DNA of 64,000 nt from Caballeronia sp. dw_19 (GCF_018449515.1 NZ_JAAVUQ010000020.1:1-64000); one strand, 5' to 3'. Positions 44,948 through 54,598 are shown, counted from the first letter of the stretch. Notes: generated by a model from the sequence alone, not told the origin. A program made the numbers and translations.

Positions 44948-46501
44948 TTGGACCGTCTCAGTTTGAACACCAAATTATGGCTGGCGCTGCTTATTACCTG
45001 GCTCGGACTCTTGTTCCTCGGCGGATGGGCCGCGTGGCAATCGCGCGAAACCATGACCGCGGAGCGCAAGACTGGCGTCGAAAACGTGGTCGAGTCGGCG
45101 TACGGGATTGTTGCTGACTACGCCAGCCAGGTAGACAGCCATCAACTGACGCTGGAGCAGGCTCAGGAGCAGGCCAAGGCGAAGCTCGCCGCCATGCGTT
45201 TCTCCGGAAACGGCTACATGATCATTACGACCGCGCGCCCGGTGGTCATCATGCATCCGGTGCTGGCCGATCTGCGCATGAAGGACGTGACCGACTACAA
45301 GGATACGAACGGCAAGCGTTTGTTCGTGGAAATGGTCAAGGTCGCTCATGCAAACGGACAGGGTTTCGTGCCGTACATGGCACGCTTCCCGGGCAAATCG
45401 GAACAGGTGCCGAAGATCAGTTTTGTCAAACGGTTCGCGCCGTGGGACTGGTACCTGATCTCGGGCGTCTACGTGAACGATATCAATGACGCGTTCAAGG
45501 CCAACCTGTTGCAATACCTGATCGTGATCCTGTTGATTGGCGGCGTTAGCTCGGCGGCGCTGGTGTTGATTATCCGTAACGTGAAGCACAGCCTGGGTGG
45601 CGAACCGGCGTATGCCGCCACCGTCGCAGAGGGCATTGCGAATGGCGACCTGTCGCACGAAGTCGCGCTGAGCGCAACGGATGCCGGCAGCATGTTGTCC
45701 GCCATGCAACGCATGCAGCAACGGCTCGCCGATACCGTCCGGCGCATTCGCGGCGGCACTGAAACCATTACCGTTGCCGCCCAGCAGATCGCGGCGGGCA
45801 ACCACGATCTCTCCGCACGCACCGAGCAGCAGGCGTCGTCGATCAGCGAAACCGCAGCGAGCATGGAGCAGCTCACCGCGACCGTGAAGCAGAACGCGGA
45901 GAATGCGCATCAGGCGAACAAGATGGCCGCGAATGCATCGCTGATTGCAAGCGAAGGCGGGACGGCGGTGCAGCAGGTCGTATTGACGATGCAAAGCATT
46001 GCGGCCAGTTCTACGCGCGTGGTCGACATCATCTCCGTGATCGAAGGCATCGCTTTCCAGACCAATATTCTTGCGCTTAACGCGGCCGTCGAGGCGGCGC
46101 GCGCGGGCGAGGAAGGGCGTGGTTTTGCGGTAGTGGCGGGCGAAGTGCGCAATCTCGCACGTCGCAGCGCGGACGCGGCCAAGGAGATCAAGAGCCTGAT
46201 AGAAGAGTCCACCGGCAAGGTCGATGACGGCAAGGCGCTGGTCGAGCGCGCCGGCACGACCATGCACTCGCTGGTTCAGGCCGTGCAGCGCGTGACGGAT
46301 ATCATCGGCGAAATTTCAGTGGCGTCCGAGGAGCAGAGCCGCGGTATCGAGCAGGTGAATATTGCTATTGCTCAAATGGACGAAACGACCCAGCAAAATG
46401 CCGCGATGGTCGAACAAGCGACGGCCGCGGCTCAGTCGATGCAGGAGCAGGCCCAGATGCTGCGCGATACCGTCAACGTGTTCCGGTTGGCGAGTGTGTG
46501 A
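44948..46501 (+). CDS. Methyl-accepting chemotaxis protein with sCache domain
   Basis: 517 residues from a TTG with a GGAGAG site (44938-44943); earlier starts lie in unrelated sequence. First membrane helix (LWLALLITWLGLLFLGGWAA), a periplasmic single Cache_2 domain (FSGNGYMIITTARPVVIMHP; WDWYLISGVYVNDINDAF), second helix, HAMP, and a signalling domain with the conserved hairpin VIEGIAFQTNILALNAAVEA. It should sense a small ligand such as an organic acid and control CheA. No C-terminal CheR-tethering pentapeptide is seen. Class: Tsr-like length. Confidence 0.93.
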   Translation: MDRLSLNTKLWLALLITWLGLLFLGGWAAWQSRETMTAERKTGVENVVESAYGIVADYASQVDSHQLTLEQAQEQAKAKLAAMRFSGNGYMIITTARPVVIMHPVLADLRMKDVTDYKDTNGKRLFVEMVKVAHANGQGFVPYMARFPGKSEQVPKISFVKRFAPWDWYLISGVYVNDINDAFKANLLQYLIVILLIGGVSSAALVLIIRNVKHSLGGEPAYAATVAEGIANGDLSHEVALSATDAGSMLSAMQRMQQRLADTVRRIRGGTETITVAAQQIAAGNHDLSARTEQQASSISETAASMEQLTATVKQNAENAHQANKMAANASLIASEGGTAVQQVVLTMQSIAASSTRVVDIISVIEGIAFQTNILALNAAVEAARAGEEGRGFAVVAGEVRNLARRSADAAKEIKSLIEESTGKVDDGKALVERAGTTMHSLVQAVQRVTDIIGEISVASEEQSRGIEQVNIAIAQMDETTQQNAAMVEQATAAAQSMQEQAQMLRDTVNVFRLASV

Positions 46502-46615
46502 GAGGCGGCGCGTGCCTTGGAAGCGGATCTTTGTCGCTGCGATTATCGGACGTGCGCCCGTTCGGCTTAGGCTCAAGCTCAAGCTCAGAGGACTGAGGTC
46601 AATGTCGGTCACGCG

Positions 46616-47107
46616 TTATCTGGCTCGATCACCCACGACCCTGACCGGAGCATTGGCTTCGAACTTGGCGCGATGCGTCGAAAAGAATGTGCGTACATTG
46701 CGGATGTTCGAAGATGTCTTGAACAGGCGGCGCGCGAGTTCGTCGTATTCCGGCATGTCGACGACTTCGGCTACGACCAGAAAGTCAGGCCCGGGCGACA
46801 CGCGATAACACTGGGTCACCACCGCTTCCTCGCAGATATACGTTTCGAAAGCGTCCAGATCCTCGGCTGCTTGCCGGTCAAGACTCACCTCAATAATCGC
46901 GGTTAATGTTGGCCCGATTTTGGCGTAATCGAGAATGGCCACTTCGCGCTGGATGACCCCGGCTTCCTTGAGTTTGCTCACCCGACGCAAGCACGTAGGC
47001 GGTGATGCATGCGCGCGGGCGGCGAGCTCGACGTTGGAGACAGACGAGTCTCTTTGCAGGATGGCGAGGATTCGAAGGTCGAGTTCATCCAGATAAATTC
47101 CAGGCAC
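46616..47107 (-). CDS. Lrp/AsnC-family transcriptional regulator
   Basis: 163 residues. Helix-turn-helix LDELDLRILAILQRDSSVSN, VELAARAHASPPTCLRRVSK and a C-terminal RAM/AsnC ligand domain (IIEVSLDRQAAEDLDAFETY; SPGPDFLVVAEVVDMPEYDE). It diverges from a glmS gene with a 186-base AT-rich gap containing a short palindrome, so it probably senses an amino acid and controls glmS and itself. Confidence 0.93.
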   Translation of the reverse strand: MPGIYLDELDLRILAILQRDSSVSNVELAARAHASPPTCLRRVSKLKEAGVIQREVAILDYAKIGPTLTAIIEVSLDRQAAEDLDAFETYICEEAVVTQCYRVSPGPDFLVVAEVVDMPEYDELARRLFKTSSNIRNVRTFFSTHRAKFEANAPVRVVGDRAR

Positions 47108-47158
47108 TTTGGGCTCCGCTTTGAGCGCTAAGGGTGGTCACTCGCGCTTAGCTTAGCG

Positions 47159-47173
47159 TGAAATAAAATTTCA
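47159..47173 (+). promoter_or_regulatory. Candidate Lrp/AsnC site
   Basis: TGAAATAAAATTTCA, a perfect palindrome with an AAA centre, in the AT-rich gap between the lrp-like gene and glmS. A related TGAAATTAAATTG occurs at 47218. Confidence 0.35.
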
Positions 47174-47293
47174 TCACGCATTCTGGTTGATTAAAAACTT
47201 CAAACATTCTACTAATATGAAATTAAATTGCATGGAGTCAACCTTAATATTCCTGCACCGGTTCCAAAGGGGAGCCGCCTAAGGAACAACGTC

Positions 47294-49123
47294 ATGTGTG
47301 GAATTGTCGGCGCGGTCGCGCAACGCAACATCCTGCCTAACCTGGTCGATGGACTTAAACGCCTCGAATATCGCGGCTACGATTCGTGCGGTGTCGCGTT
47401 ATATCAGGCAGGGAAATTGGTGCGGGCTCGTAGCGTCGATCGCGTTGCGCATTTGCAAGACGTGATCTCCAGCGAGGCTTTGTCCGGTTATACCGGGATT
47501 GCTCATACGCGTTGGGCGACGCACGGCAAGCCGGTTACCGCGAATGCGCATCCGCATTTTTCACCGAATGCAGAAGCGCCACGAATAGCGCTTTCACACA
47601 ACGGGATCATTGAAAATCACGAGGAGTTGCGCGCGGAGCTTGAGGAAAGCGGCTACGTCTTCGCCAGTCAGACCGACAGCGAGGTTATCGCGCATCTGAT
47701 CGATCATTTGTATAACGGCGACCTGTTCGAGGCCGTCAAGGAAGCGGTTACTCAACTGCGTGGGAGCTATGCCATTGCCGTGCTGTGCCGCGACGAGCCG
47801 CATCGGGTCGTCGGCGCGCGCGATGGCATGCCGTTGGTGGTTGGCATCGGTGACGGCGAGAACTTTCTGGCGTCGGACGCTATCGCGTTGTCGAACGTCA
47901 CCGATCAGATTGCGTACTTGGAGAACGGCGACGTAGTCGACATCCAGCTTCACCGGCATCGGGTAGAAAACGCCAGTGGCCGCCGTGTCGAGCGCCGTGT
48001 GCATACGGTCGCGGCGCATAGCGGGGCGGCTGACCTGGGGCTTTATCGCTATTACATGCAGAAGGAAATTTTCGAGCAGCCGCAAGCGGTCGCCGACACG
48101 CTTCAGGATGTCACATCGATCATGCCGGAGTTATTCGGCGACAACGCCTGGCGCGTGCTGAATTCCGTTGATTCCGTGTTGCTTCTCGCGTGTGGCGGAA
48201 GTTATCACGCGGCGCTGACCGCCAAGTACTGGATAGAAAGCCTGGCACAGTTGCCGGTGAGCGTAGAGATCGCAAGTGAATACCGGTATCGTGAAAGCGT
48301 GCCGAATCCGAAGACACTGGTTGTCGCGGTGTCGCAAAGCGGAGAGACGGCGGATGTCCTGGGTGCTGTGCAAGTCGCGAGGCAGCAGGGCATGCTGAAT
48401 ACGCTCGCAATCTGCAATGTGCCGACCAGTGCATTGGCGCGTGAATGCGCGCTGACTTTCTTCACGCGGGCGGGGATAGAGATCGGCGTGGCATCGACGA
48501 AGGCCTTCACCACGCAACTAGTCGCGTTGTTCCTGCTGGCGTTGACGCTGGCTCAGGCGCGTCAGCGGTTATCCGAACAGGATGAGCAGACCCATCTTCG
48601 TGCGCTTCGCCATCTTCCGGACGCGATGACCAAAGTGCTTGCGCTGGAGCCGCAGATCATGGATTGGGCGGAGCAACTTACGCGAAGGCAGAACATCCTG
48701 TTTCTTGGGCGCGGCATGCATTATCCGGTCGCGCTGGAGGGCGCCCTCAAGATGAAAGAGATCTCGTACATTCATGCCGAAGCGTACCCAGCCGGCGAGT
48801 TGAAACATGGTCCCCTTGCGCTGGTTAGCGACGAGATGCCAGTTGTGGCCGTCGCGCCTAATGACCGGCTGCTCGAAAAGCTCAAGTCGAATATGCATGA
48901 GGTGAGTGCGCGTAGCGGCAAGCTATTTGTATTCGCCGATGCCGACTGTGGCATCTCGCCCAGTCCCGGTATTGAAGTGATTCGGCTTACTGAATACTTC
49001 GGTCTGCTATCGCCTATCTTGCACACTATTCCAATGCAACTGCTGGCGTTTCACGCGGCGCTCGCACGGGGAACGGATATCGATAAGCCACGGAATCTGG
49101 CCAAGTCGGTGACGGTTGAGTGA
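47294..49123 (+). CDS. glmS: Glutamine-fructose-6-phosphate aminotransferase (isomerising)
   Basis: 609 residues starting MCGIVGAVAQRN; Cys2 becomes the N-terminal nucleophile for glutamine hydrolysis. RLEYRGYDSCGVALY and HTRWATHGKP belong to the glutaminase domain; two SIS domains (CGGSYHAALTAKYWIESLAQ, SQSGETADVLGAV, ASTKAFTTQLVALF) form the isomerase, and the chain ends with PRNLAKSVTVE as usual. It makes glucosamine-6-phosphate for peptidoglycan and lipopolysaccharide. The start at 47294 is required for Cys2. A divergent Lrp-type regulator beside glmS suggests this may be a regulated second copy rather than the glmU-linked one. Confidence 0.95.
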   Translation: MCGIVGAVAQRNILPNLVDGLKRLEYRGYDSCGVALYQAGKLVRARSVDRVAHLQDVISSEALSGYTGIAHTRWATHGKPVTANAHPHFSPNAEAPRIALSHNGIIENHEELRAELEESGYVFASQTDSEVIAHLIDHLYNGDLFEAVKEAVTQLRGSYAIAVLCRDEPHRVVGARDGMPLVVGIGDGENFLASDAIALSNVTDQIAYLENGDVVDIQLHRHRVENASGRRVERRVHTVAAHSGAADLGLYRYYMQKEIFEQPQAVADTLQDVTSIMPELFGDNAWRVLNSVDSVLLLACGGSYHAALTAKYWIESLAQLPVSVEIASEYRYRESVPNPKTLVVAVSQSGETADVLGAVQVARQQGMLNTLAICNVPTSALARECALTFFTRAGIEIGVASTKAFTTQLVALFLLALTLAQARQRLSEQDEQTHLRALRHLPDAMTKVLALEPQIMDWAEQLTRRQNILFLGRGMHYPVALEGALKMKEISYIHAEAYPAGELKHGPLALVSDEMPVVAVAPNDRLLEKLKSNMHEVSARSGKLFVFADADCGISPSPGIEVIRLTEYFGLLSPILHTIPMQLLAFHAALARGTDIDKPRNLAKSVTVE

Positions 49124-49143
49124 GGGGCATGGGTTGGTGGGCT

Positions 49144-49293
49144 CTCGCGAAGGACCGTGACTGAAAGCGCCCCGAGCACAATACCCTTGTCCGCCAGCAT
49201 CACGATGAGTTCTGTGCGCCGCCGCAGGTTGAAGTGGTCGCCGAACTTGACGAGGTCGAACGAGCGCTCAAAGGCTGTGAATGACATGCTCAT
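49144..49293 (-). pseudogene. Coding-like remnant coupled to the NCS2 permease gene
   Basis: An ATG at 49293 overlaps the last codons of the uracil/xanthine permease gene in another frame. It reads MSMSFTAFERSFDLVKFGDH and NLRRRTELIVMLADKGIVLG with strongly GC-rich third positions, as in real genes. The coding character fades near 49144 and the frame then runs into the end of glmS. It looks like the N-terminal stub of a gene that once followed the permease. Family not recognised. Confidence 0.4.
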
Positions 49294-50617
49294 CGGGGTG
49301 AACCTTCGCGACCGGCTCAGTCTTTTCGCGGGTGAGCGCGCAGGCAATCGCGTGCAACGCGATGCCGCCGAAGGTCGCGGTGCCAATACCGCCTAACGAG
49401 AAGCCAAAGAACTTGAGCGTGAAATCGCCCGTGCCGAGGATGAAAATCGTTGCGCCTACGATGAGGTTGCGACTGGACGACAGGTCGACGTGATGGTTAA
49501 TCCAGATGCGTACGCCGGCGACCGCGATCAGGCCGAAGACCACAACCGATACACCGCCCATGATAGCTGCAGGAATGGTCAGGATGAGCGCCCCGAACTT
49601 CGGTGAAAAGCCCAGCAGGATGGCAACCAGTGCCGCGACGACAAAAGTGAGCGACGAGTAGATCTTGGTCACCGCCATGACGCCGATGTTCTCCGCGTAG
49701 GTGGTCACCCCTGTACCGCCTACGGCGCCGGAGAGCATCGTTGCCAACCCATCGCCGAGAAAAGCGCGTCCCGCGTAGCTATCGAGGTTGCGCCCCGTAA
49801 TGGCGCCGACCGCCTTTACGTGGCCAAGGTTCTCCGCAACAAGAATGATCGCGATCGGCGCCATCATCAATGCTGCGTGCGACGAGAATGTCGGTGACGA
49901 GAATTTTGGCAAGCCGATCCAGGCCGCGTTGGCGACAACCGAGAAGTCGATTTGCTTGCCAAAGCCGAGTCCATTGGTCACGATCGCGTACAGCACATAG
50001 GCGGCAAACACGCCGAGCAGCAGCATCAGACGTTGTGACAGGCCCTTCGCGCGCACCGCCACGGCAGTGATGAGCACAATGGTCACAAGCGCGAACAGAC
50101 CGTCAAAGAGATTCGTACTTATTCCTTTAACCGCGACGCCCGCAAGATTCAACCCCAGCACGGACACTACCGCGCCGGTGACAACCGGTGGCATGACCCG
50201 CTCGATCCAGCGGGTTCCGACGGCCATGACAAGCAGGCCGATGAGCGAATAGAGAATGCCGCAGACAATAATGCCGCCGAGGGCGACAGGTAGAGAAGGG
50301 TTGATGCCGTGACCGGCGTATCCGGTTACGGCGACTACCGACCCGATGAATGCGAAGCTGGAACCCAGATAGCTCGGCACGCGGCCGCCCACGATCACGA
50401 AGAACAGCAACGTGCCGACGCCGGACATGAGGATCGCCACGTTCGGGTCAAATCCCATGATGAGCGGCGCAATCACTGTCGCGCCGAACATGGCCACGAC
50501 GTGCTGCATACCCATCGCAATGGTTTGTCCCCAGGGCAATCGTTCATCGGGCGCGATCGGTTGGTCCGGATGACGGTTGACAGGAACATCCCAGTGCGGG
50601 AAATAGTCTCTTAGCAT
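49268..50617 (-). CDS. Uracil/xanthine permease (NCS2 family)
   Basis: About 449 residues with some 14 membrane helices. GMQHVVAMFGATVIAPLIMG (helix 1, Q-H motif), GRVPSYLGSSFAFIGSVVAV and the helix 8 to 10 region LVAENLGHVKAVGAITGRNL with GTGVTTYAENIGVMAVTKIY are diagnostic for UraA/RutG proteins (NAT signature region). It imports uracil or a related base with protons. The frame starts with GTG one codon earlier; the ATG at 50617 is used. It stands alone apart from the overlapping remnant. Confidence 0.92.
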   Translation of the reverse strand: MLRDYFPHWDVPVNRHPDQPIAPDERLPWGQTIAMGMQHVVAMFGATVIAPLIMGFDPNVAILMSGVGTLLFFVIVGGRVPSYLGSSFAFIGSVVAVTGYAGHGINPSLPVALGGIIVCGILYSLIGLLVMAVGTRWIERVMPPVVTGAVVSVLGLNLAGVAVKGISTNLFDGLFALVTIVLITAVAVRAKGLSQRLMLLLGVFAAYVLYAIVTNGLGFGKQIDFSVVANAAWIGLPKFSSPTFSSHAALMMAPIAIILVAENLGHVKAVGAITGRNLDSYAGRAFLGDGLATMLSGAVGGTGVTTYAENIGVMAVTKIYSSLTFVVAALVAILLGFSPKFGALILTIPAAIMGGVSVVVFGLIAVAGVRIWINHHVDLSSSRNLIVGATIFILGTGDFTLKFFGFSLGGIGTATFGGIALHAIACALTREKTEPVAKVHPDEHVIHSL

Positions 50618-50973
50618 CACGTACTCCGGTATCGGAAGGGGGCACTGGCCGAATCGCTTTTCGAATGCTCGGCAGCCTGGGGTTGGCAGTCAGTGAGTCC
50701 ACTCTAAGAAGTCAAATATCTGCGTACAACCGCGTGGGATATCGACTTCCCGCCACAATTCACTTCGCCCATCTAATCTTCATATGACTCGAGAGATTGC
50801 GCCCTATGCGAGAGCGGGCGCGCACCGGCAAAGGGCGTGCGTCCCATCAAATCATTCGACGCGGTGCATGGAGGAGGCGGCGCATCGCGTCGGGGAGTAC
50901 ACGAGCGAAACGCACCAGGGATTTCTCGAATATGATGGCTCGTTCACAGCGCAAAAGTACGTTGGAGCGGCCA
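50618..50973 (+). other. Intergenic region before AraC gene
   Basis: 356 bases. Frames opening at 50784 and 50797 extend into the araC gene region but lack family similarity and a ribosome site, and their composition is Arg-rich, as expected for out-of-frame GC-rich DNA. Taken as the divergent promoter region of the permease and AraC genes. Confidence 0.4.
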
Positions 50974-51780
50974 ATGATTGGACAGTGGCAAAAGCCGAGG
51001 CTCGTGGAGTCGGCGTCGCGGGACGTCAGTCTGACACCGGAATTTCCACAGCTATCGCTGGCGGAGACGCTTGATAACGGCCTTGTGGTCGGCTGGCACT
51101 CCCACGACTTCGCCCAGGTGTTATGCCCATCCAAAGGTGTCGTAGCGCTGCTCGTTCGCGACTGGCTAAGCGTAGTGCCGGAAGGCTTTGCGGCACTTGT
51201 GCCGGCCGGGGTCGTGCATACGGTTGTGGCTAATACGACCACTACCCTCAGGACCATTTGCGTAAGGCAACCCGAGAGTACCCCGCGCGATCCGGCACAT
51301 GCCGTCCACCCGAAAATTCGCCGGCTGGGTCGGGACGCATTGATGGCCGAGGGTGATCTGGCGGGCCGGGTACTTTCATCGTTCGAGGCGCCGGGGCGGG
51401 ATGAGGTCCACTCGCCGGAGGACGCGTTGCTGGGCTATTTGTCCGGCGTTCCGATTCCGGGTGATCGACGCGCCAGACCCATCGCGTTCCGTCTCATCAA
51501 TGCGTTACACGACCAGCGTACGCTCAAGGAGTGGGGTGAGCAGTTTGGCGCGAGCGAGCGCACGCTGTCGCGAATTTTTCATGATGAAGTCGGCATGAGC
51601 TTCCGGCAGTGGCGCACTCGCGTGCAACTGGCGGAAACCATCGCACTTCTTCTGTCCGGGCGGTCGGTGAAAACGGCTTCGTGCTCCGCTGGCTACAGCA
51701 GCCCGTCGGCATTCATCGCGGCATTCCGGGCGGTAACGGGCGAATCGCCGCTGAAGTATCTGAACAGCAGCATTTGGTAA
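50974..51780 (+). CDS. AraC-family transcriptional regulator with cupin domain
   Basis: 268 residues from the ATG at 50974, chosen for its GGAG site six bases upstream. A cupin sensing domain (VVGWHSHDFAQVLCPSKGVV; FAALVPAGVVHTVVAN) is followed by helix-turn-helix motifs TLKEWGEQFGASERTLSRIF and VKTASCSAGYSSPSAFIAAF with FRAVTGESPLKYL. The form resembles NimR/RipA-like regulators that control exporters. It converges with a MOSC-ferredoxin reductase gene, whose stop is 23 bases away. Confidence 0.9.
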   Translation: MIGQWQKPRLVESASRDVSLTPEFPQLSLAETLDNGLVVGWHSHDFAQVLCPSKGVVALLVRDWLSVVPEGFAALVPAGVVHTVVANTTTTLRTICVRQPESTPRDPAHAVHPKIRRLGRDALMAEGDLAGRVLSSFEAPGRDEVHSPEDALLGYLSGVPIPGDRRARPIAFRLINALHDQRTLKEWGEQFGASERTLSRIFHDEVGMSFRQWRTRVQLAETIALLLSGRSVKTASCSAGYSSPSAFIAAFRAVTGESPLKYLNSSIW

Positions 51781-51802
51781 CGTTCGACACTCGAACTTAT
51801 GC

Positions 51803-53488
51803 TCAGATGTCGAGCGTGACGCACCCCGAGTTCGCGCGGGACACGCACACGGCCATCTTCGTCCGACGCTCACCGGGAGAGAGGCAATAGTCGTTGTGAG
51901 CGATGACCCCATCGCGGTAGCCCACCACACAGGTCCCGCATGACCCTGATTCGCACGAGGAAGGGACGTCGACTGCGTGTTGCCTTAGCACTTCCAGAAC
52001 GGTGCGGCCGGCGGCCACCTCGAGGGTCTGCCCGGACGATGCGATTCTGACCGAGAAGGCTGTGGCGCCGTCATCCACGCCCGACGCGGAAAACGCTTCG
52101 TAGTGGAAGTTCTTGAGCGGCAAGCGGGTGGGCTTCGACTGCAGCGCCTTCATTAATCCCTCCGGTCCGCAGCAGTAGACGTGCGTGTCCGAATCGAGCC
52201 CTTCCAGAACGGCGTCGAGATCGATGCCTCGTTGAGGCGCGCCACCGTCGAAATGAAAGCGCACCTCGCGTGCCTTCAGCTCGCCGAGCTGCTCAACGAA
52301 GGCGGCTTCTTTCTCCGAGCGCGCGCAGTAATGCAGGAGGAACCTCGCGCCGGTCGCACGGAAGTGCTGGATCATCGACAGGAACGGGGTAATGCCGATA
52401 CCCCCGCCGATCATCAGATGGAACCCTGCGCCTTCCTCTACGGGAAAGGTGTTGATGGGCTCGGACACCTTCAACGTGTCACCCGCCTTCAGATTTGTGT
52501 GTAGCCACTTCGATGCGCCGCGGCTCGATGGCGAGAGTCCCACTCCTATCCGGTAGGCCCTGCCGTCTGAGTTCTCGCAGAGCGAGTACGCGCGCTCAAG
52601 CCCGTTGGGTAACTTCACCTTGACGTGAGCGCCCGGCGTGGAGGGAAGAAGCCGTTTTCCGGACGTGGCCACGAGTTCGAAGGAACGCACCGTGGCGCTT
52701 TCGAGCGTGACGCTCTTTACCGTCACCGTTGTCCAGCGTTCGTCGGTTGAAAGAGATTCGATGGCGCTCGTCTCTTCGTCGATCAGGCGCGAATTCCACT
52801 CTTCGACTTCCATCGATTCAAGCCGCTTTCTCAACAATGCACGCATGTCCGGCGCCAACTCTTCGAGTTCAACGAGCTCGGCGATGGCGGGCAAGTTCTG
52901 TGTATCGGAGTACAGAATGTCCTGCACACGGGAGACAGTCCACTGTGGGTGCGGGCGCTCTACGGCGCGCATCTGATCACCCGCGCACACCTCACCTGTC
53001 CGAAGAACCCGGTAATACCAGCCGGTTCGGTGCGACTCCTGGGTGCGGCGCGACATGCTCGTCTGTTGAAACCGATGATTGAGTTTGAAGCATGGTTGGC
53101 GAGGCTGCGCGACCTGCAGAACGACGGACCCGACCTCCACGACGTCGCCGATGCACATGTTCATTTCGTCGAAGCCGTCAGCCACAAGGTTCTCGCCGAA
53201 TCCGCCAGGGTTGAATAGGTGCGCACTGGCGGGAAGCTCTTTTCTCCATGCATCGTAGTGGTGCCGCGCGTACTGCAGCACCGCCTTATGCGGGCCGCCG
53301 TGAATGACCGCTTCGCCCTGTTCGTCGCCTTCAATCCGGACATCGGAGACACGGACCGGTCCTTGACAGACCGATTTTTCGATGCCGGTCATGATGGTGG
53401 TTTGCGCAAGGCGCTTGACCTTGCCGATGCGAATTTCTTCGAGCGTGGTCTCTTGGATAACGGTGTCGATTGCGTCCAGATTCATCAT
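51803..53488 (-). CDS. MOSC domain-ferredoxin reductase-[2Fe-2S] fusion protein
   Basis: 561 residues in three parts. Residues 1-215: MOSC and 3-alpha domains (IHGGPHKAVLQYARHHYDAW; FGENLVADGFDEMNMCIGDV; CFKLNHRFQ), the YiiM-like unit that handles sulfur or Mo-cofactor-linked reductions. Residues about 250-460: FAD/NAD reductase (RAYSLCENSDG; MIGGGIGITPFLSMI; VYCCGPEGLMKAL). C-terminus: plant-type [2Fe-2S] ferredoxin (CESGSCGTCVVGYRDG with a later Cys). The last two parts equal VanB-type Rieske oxygenase reductases. The fused form suggests a self-contained electron chain to a molybdenum-type N-hydroxylated-compound reductase; this is inferred. Confidence 0.92.
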   Translation of the reverse strand: MMNLDAIDTVIQETTLEEIRIGKVKRLAQTTIMTGIEKSVCQGPVRVSDVRIEGDEQGEAVIHGGPHKAVLQYARHHYDAWRKELPASAHLFNPGGFGENLVADGFDEMNMCIGDVVEVGSVVLQVAQPRQPCFKLNHRFQQTSMSRRTQESHRTGWYYRVLRTGEVCAGDQMRAVERPHPQWTVSRVQDILYSDTQNLPAIAELVELEELAPDMRALLRKRLESMEVEEWNSRLIDEETSAIESLSTDERWTTVTVKSVTLESATVRSFELVATSGKRLLPSTPGAHVKVKLPNGLERAYSLCENSDGRAYRIGVGLSPSSRGASKWLHTNLKAGDTLKVSEPINTFPVEEGAGFHLMIGGGIGITPFLSMIQHFRATGARFLLHYCARSEKEAAFVEQLGELKAREVRFHFDGGAPQRGIDLDAVLEGLDSDTHVYCCGPEGLMKALQSKPTRLPLKNFHYEAFSASGVDDGATAFSVRIASSGQTLEVAAGRTVLEVLRQHAVDVPSSCESGSCGTCVVGYRDGVIAHNDYCLSPGERRTKMAVCVSRANSGCVTLDI

Positions 53489-53620
53489 CTTTCCAGGGGA
53501 TGTGAGAGGCAGCGCGGCGGCGCTTGCTCCATCCTTTCAATCTATCCGATGGAAAACCCTCCGGGCGGTTTGCGGATGTTGAGTTTCGGACATTCTGGCA
53601 AGCCGCGCGAATGCACCCAC

Positions 53621-54598
53621 TCAAGCCGCTTCGATTGCTTGTCCGCCGGACGGTAGTCCGGGTGCGAGCATTTCCGGGAGTGGCGAGGGCGTCGCGCCTG
53701 TTCCCATCGACACGCTTTTGACAACGTCAATGAACGCGCGCAGCGCTGCGGGCATGCGGGTACGGCTCGGGTGATAGAGGTAAAACCCCGGGAAGAACGG
53801 AGACCATTCTTGCAGCAAAGGGACAAGACGCCCCGACGTCAGTTGCGGCCCCATCCAGTCTTCGGTCCACACTGTGATGCCGAGTCCATCGATGGCGGCC
53901 TGAAGCGCGACCGCACAGTCGTTGACGATCAACGTGCCTTTGACTGACACGTCAAACCACTGTCCGTCCTTCGCAAATTCCCAGTTGTAGACGCTGGTCT
54001 GCCCCGCCCGGCGCCAGTTAATGCACCGGTGGTTGTGCAGATCGTGAGGCGTTTGGGGCACGCCATGCTTTTCCAGATACTCAGGGGAGGCAACTGCAAT
54101 CTGGCGCAGATCGGGACCCACGCGTACCGCCACCATGTCCTGGTCGACGTGCTCGCCGAGCCGGATACCAGCGTCAAAACCGCGCGCAACGATATCCCCC
54201 AGGCTCTCGTCACTCGTCAGGTCGAGCACGACATCGGGATACTCCTCCTGAAACACGCCGAGCATTGGCTGCAGCAGGTGAATGATCGCCATTTGCGGCG
54301 CGCATACGCGAAGCGTCCCCGACGGTTTCCCCTTTTTCTCGGCCGCATCTTCAAGTGCGGCATCGAATTCGGCGAGAAGGGGCTGCATGCGCGCGAGCAG
54401 CCGGGCTCCGGCTTCAGTGAGGCTGGTGCTACGTGTCGTGCGATTGAAAAGGCGCACGCCAAGCCGCTCCTCAAACCCACGAATAGTCTGACTCAGTGCA
54501 GAAGGTGACACCGCCATCTGTCCCGCAGCGCGGGCGAACGAACCCTGTTCGGCGACCGATACGAAGGCCCGTACATCGGCGAAATCGCTTCCTCTCAT
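53621..54598 (-). CDS. LysR-family transcriptional regulator
   Basis: 325 residues, DNA-binding region DVRAFVSVAEQGSFARAAGQ, MAVSPSALSQTIRGFEERLG and an effector domain (LDLTSDESLGDIVARGFDAG; YHPSRTRMPAALRAFIDVV) of the group often beside SDR or aldo-keto reductase genes. The divergent position now holds only the last ~36 codons of an SDR gene, so its ancestral target has been lost. Confidence 0.92.
   Translation of the reverse strand: MRGSDFADVRAFVSVAEQGSFARAAGQMAVSPSALSQTIRGFEERLGVRLFNRTTRSTSLTEAGARLLARMQPLLAEFDAALEDAAEKKGKPSGTLRVCAPQMAIIHLLQPMLGVFQEEYPDVVLDLTSDESLGDIVARGFDAGIRLGEHVDQDMVAVRVGPDLRQIAVASPEYLEKHGVPQTPHDLHNHRCINWRRAGQTSVYNWEFAKDGQWFDVSVKGTLIVNDCAVALQAAIDGLGITVWTEDWMGPQLTSGRLVPLLQEWSPFFPGFYLYHPSRTRMPAALRAFIDVVKSVSMGTGATPSPLPEMLAPGLPSGGQAIEAA

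Noticed and set aside
50784..51074. 96-codon frame upstream of the AraC gene
   Set aside because: It overlaps the araC gene in another frame, has no ribosome site and no recognisable family.
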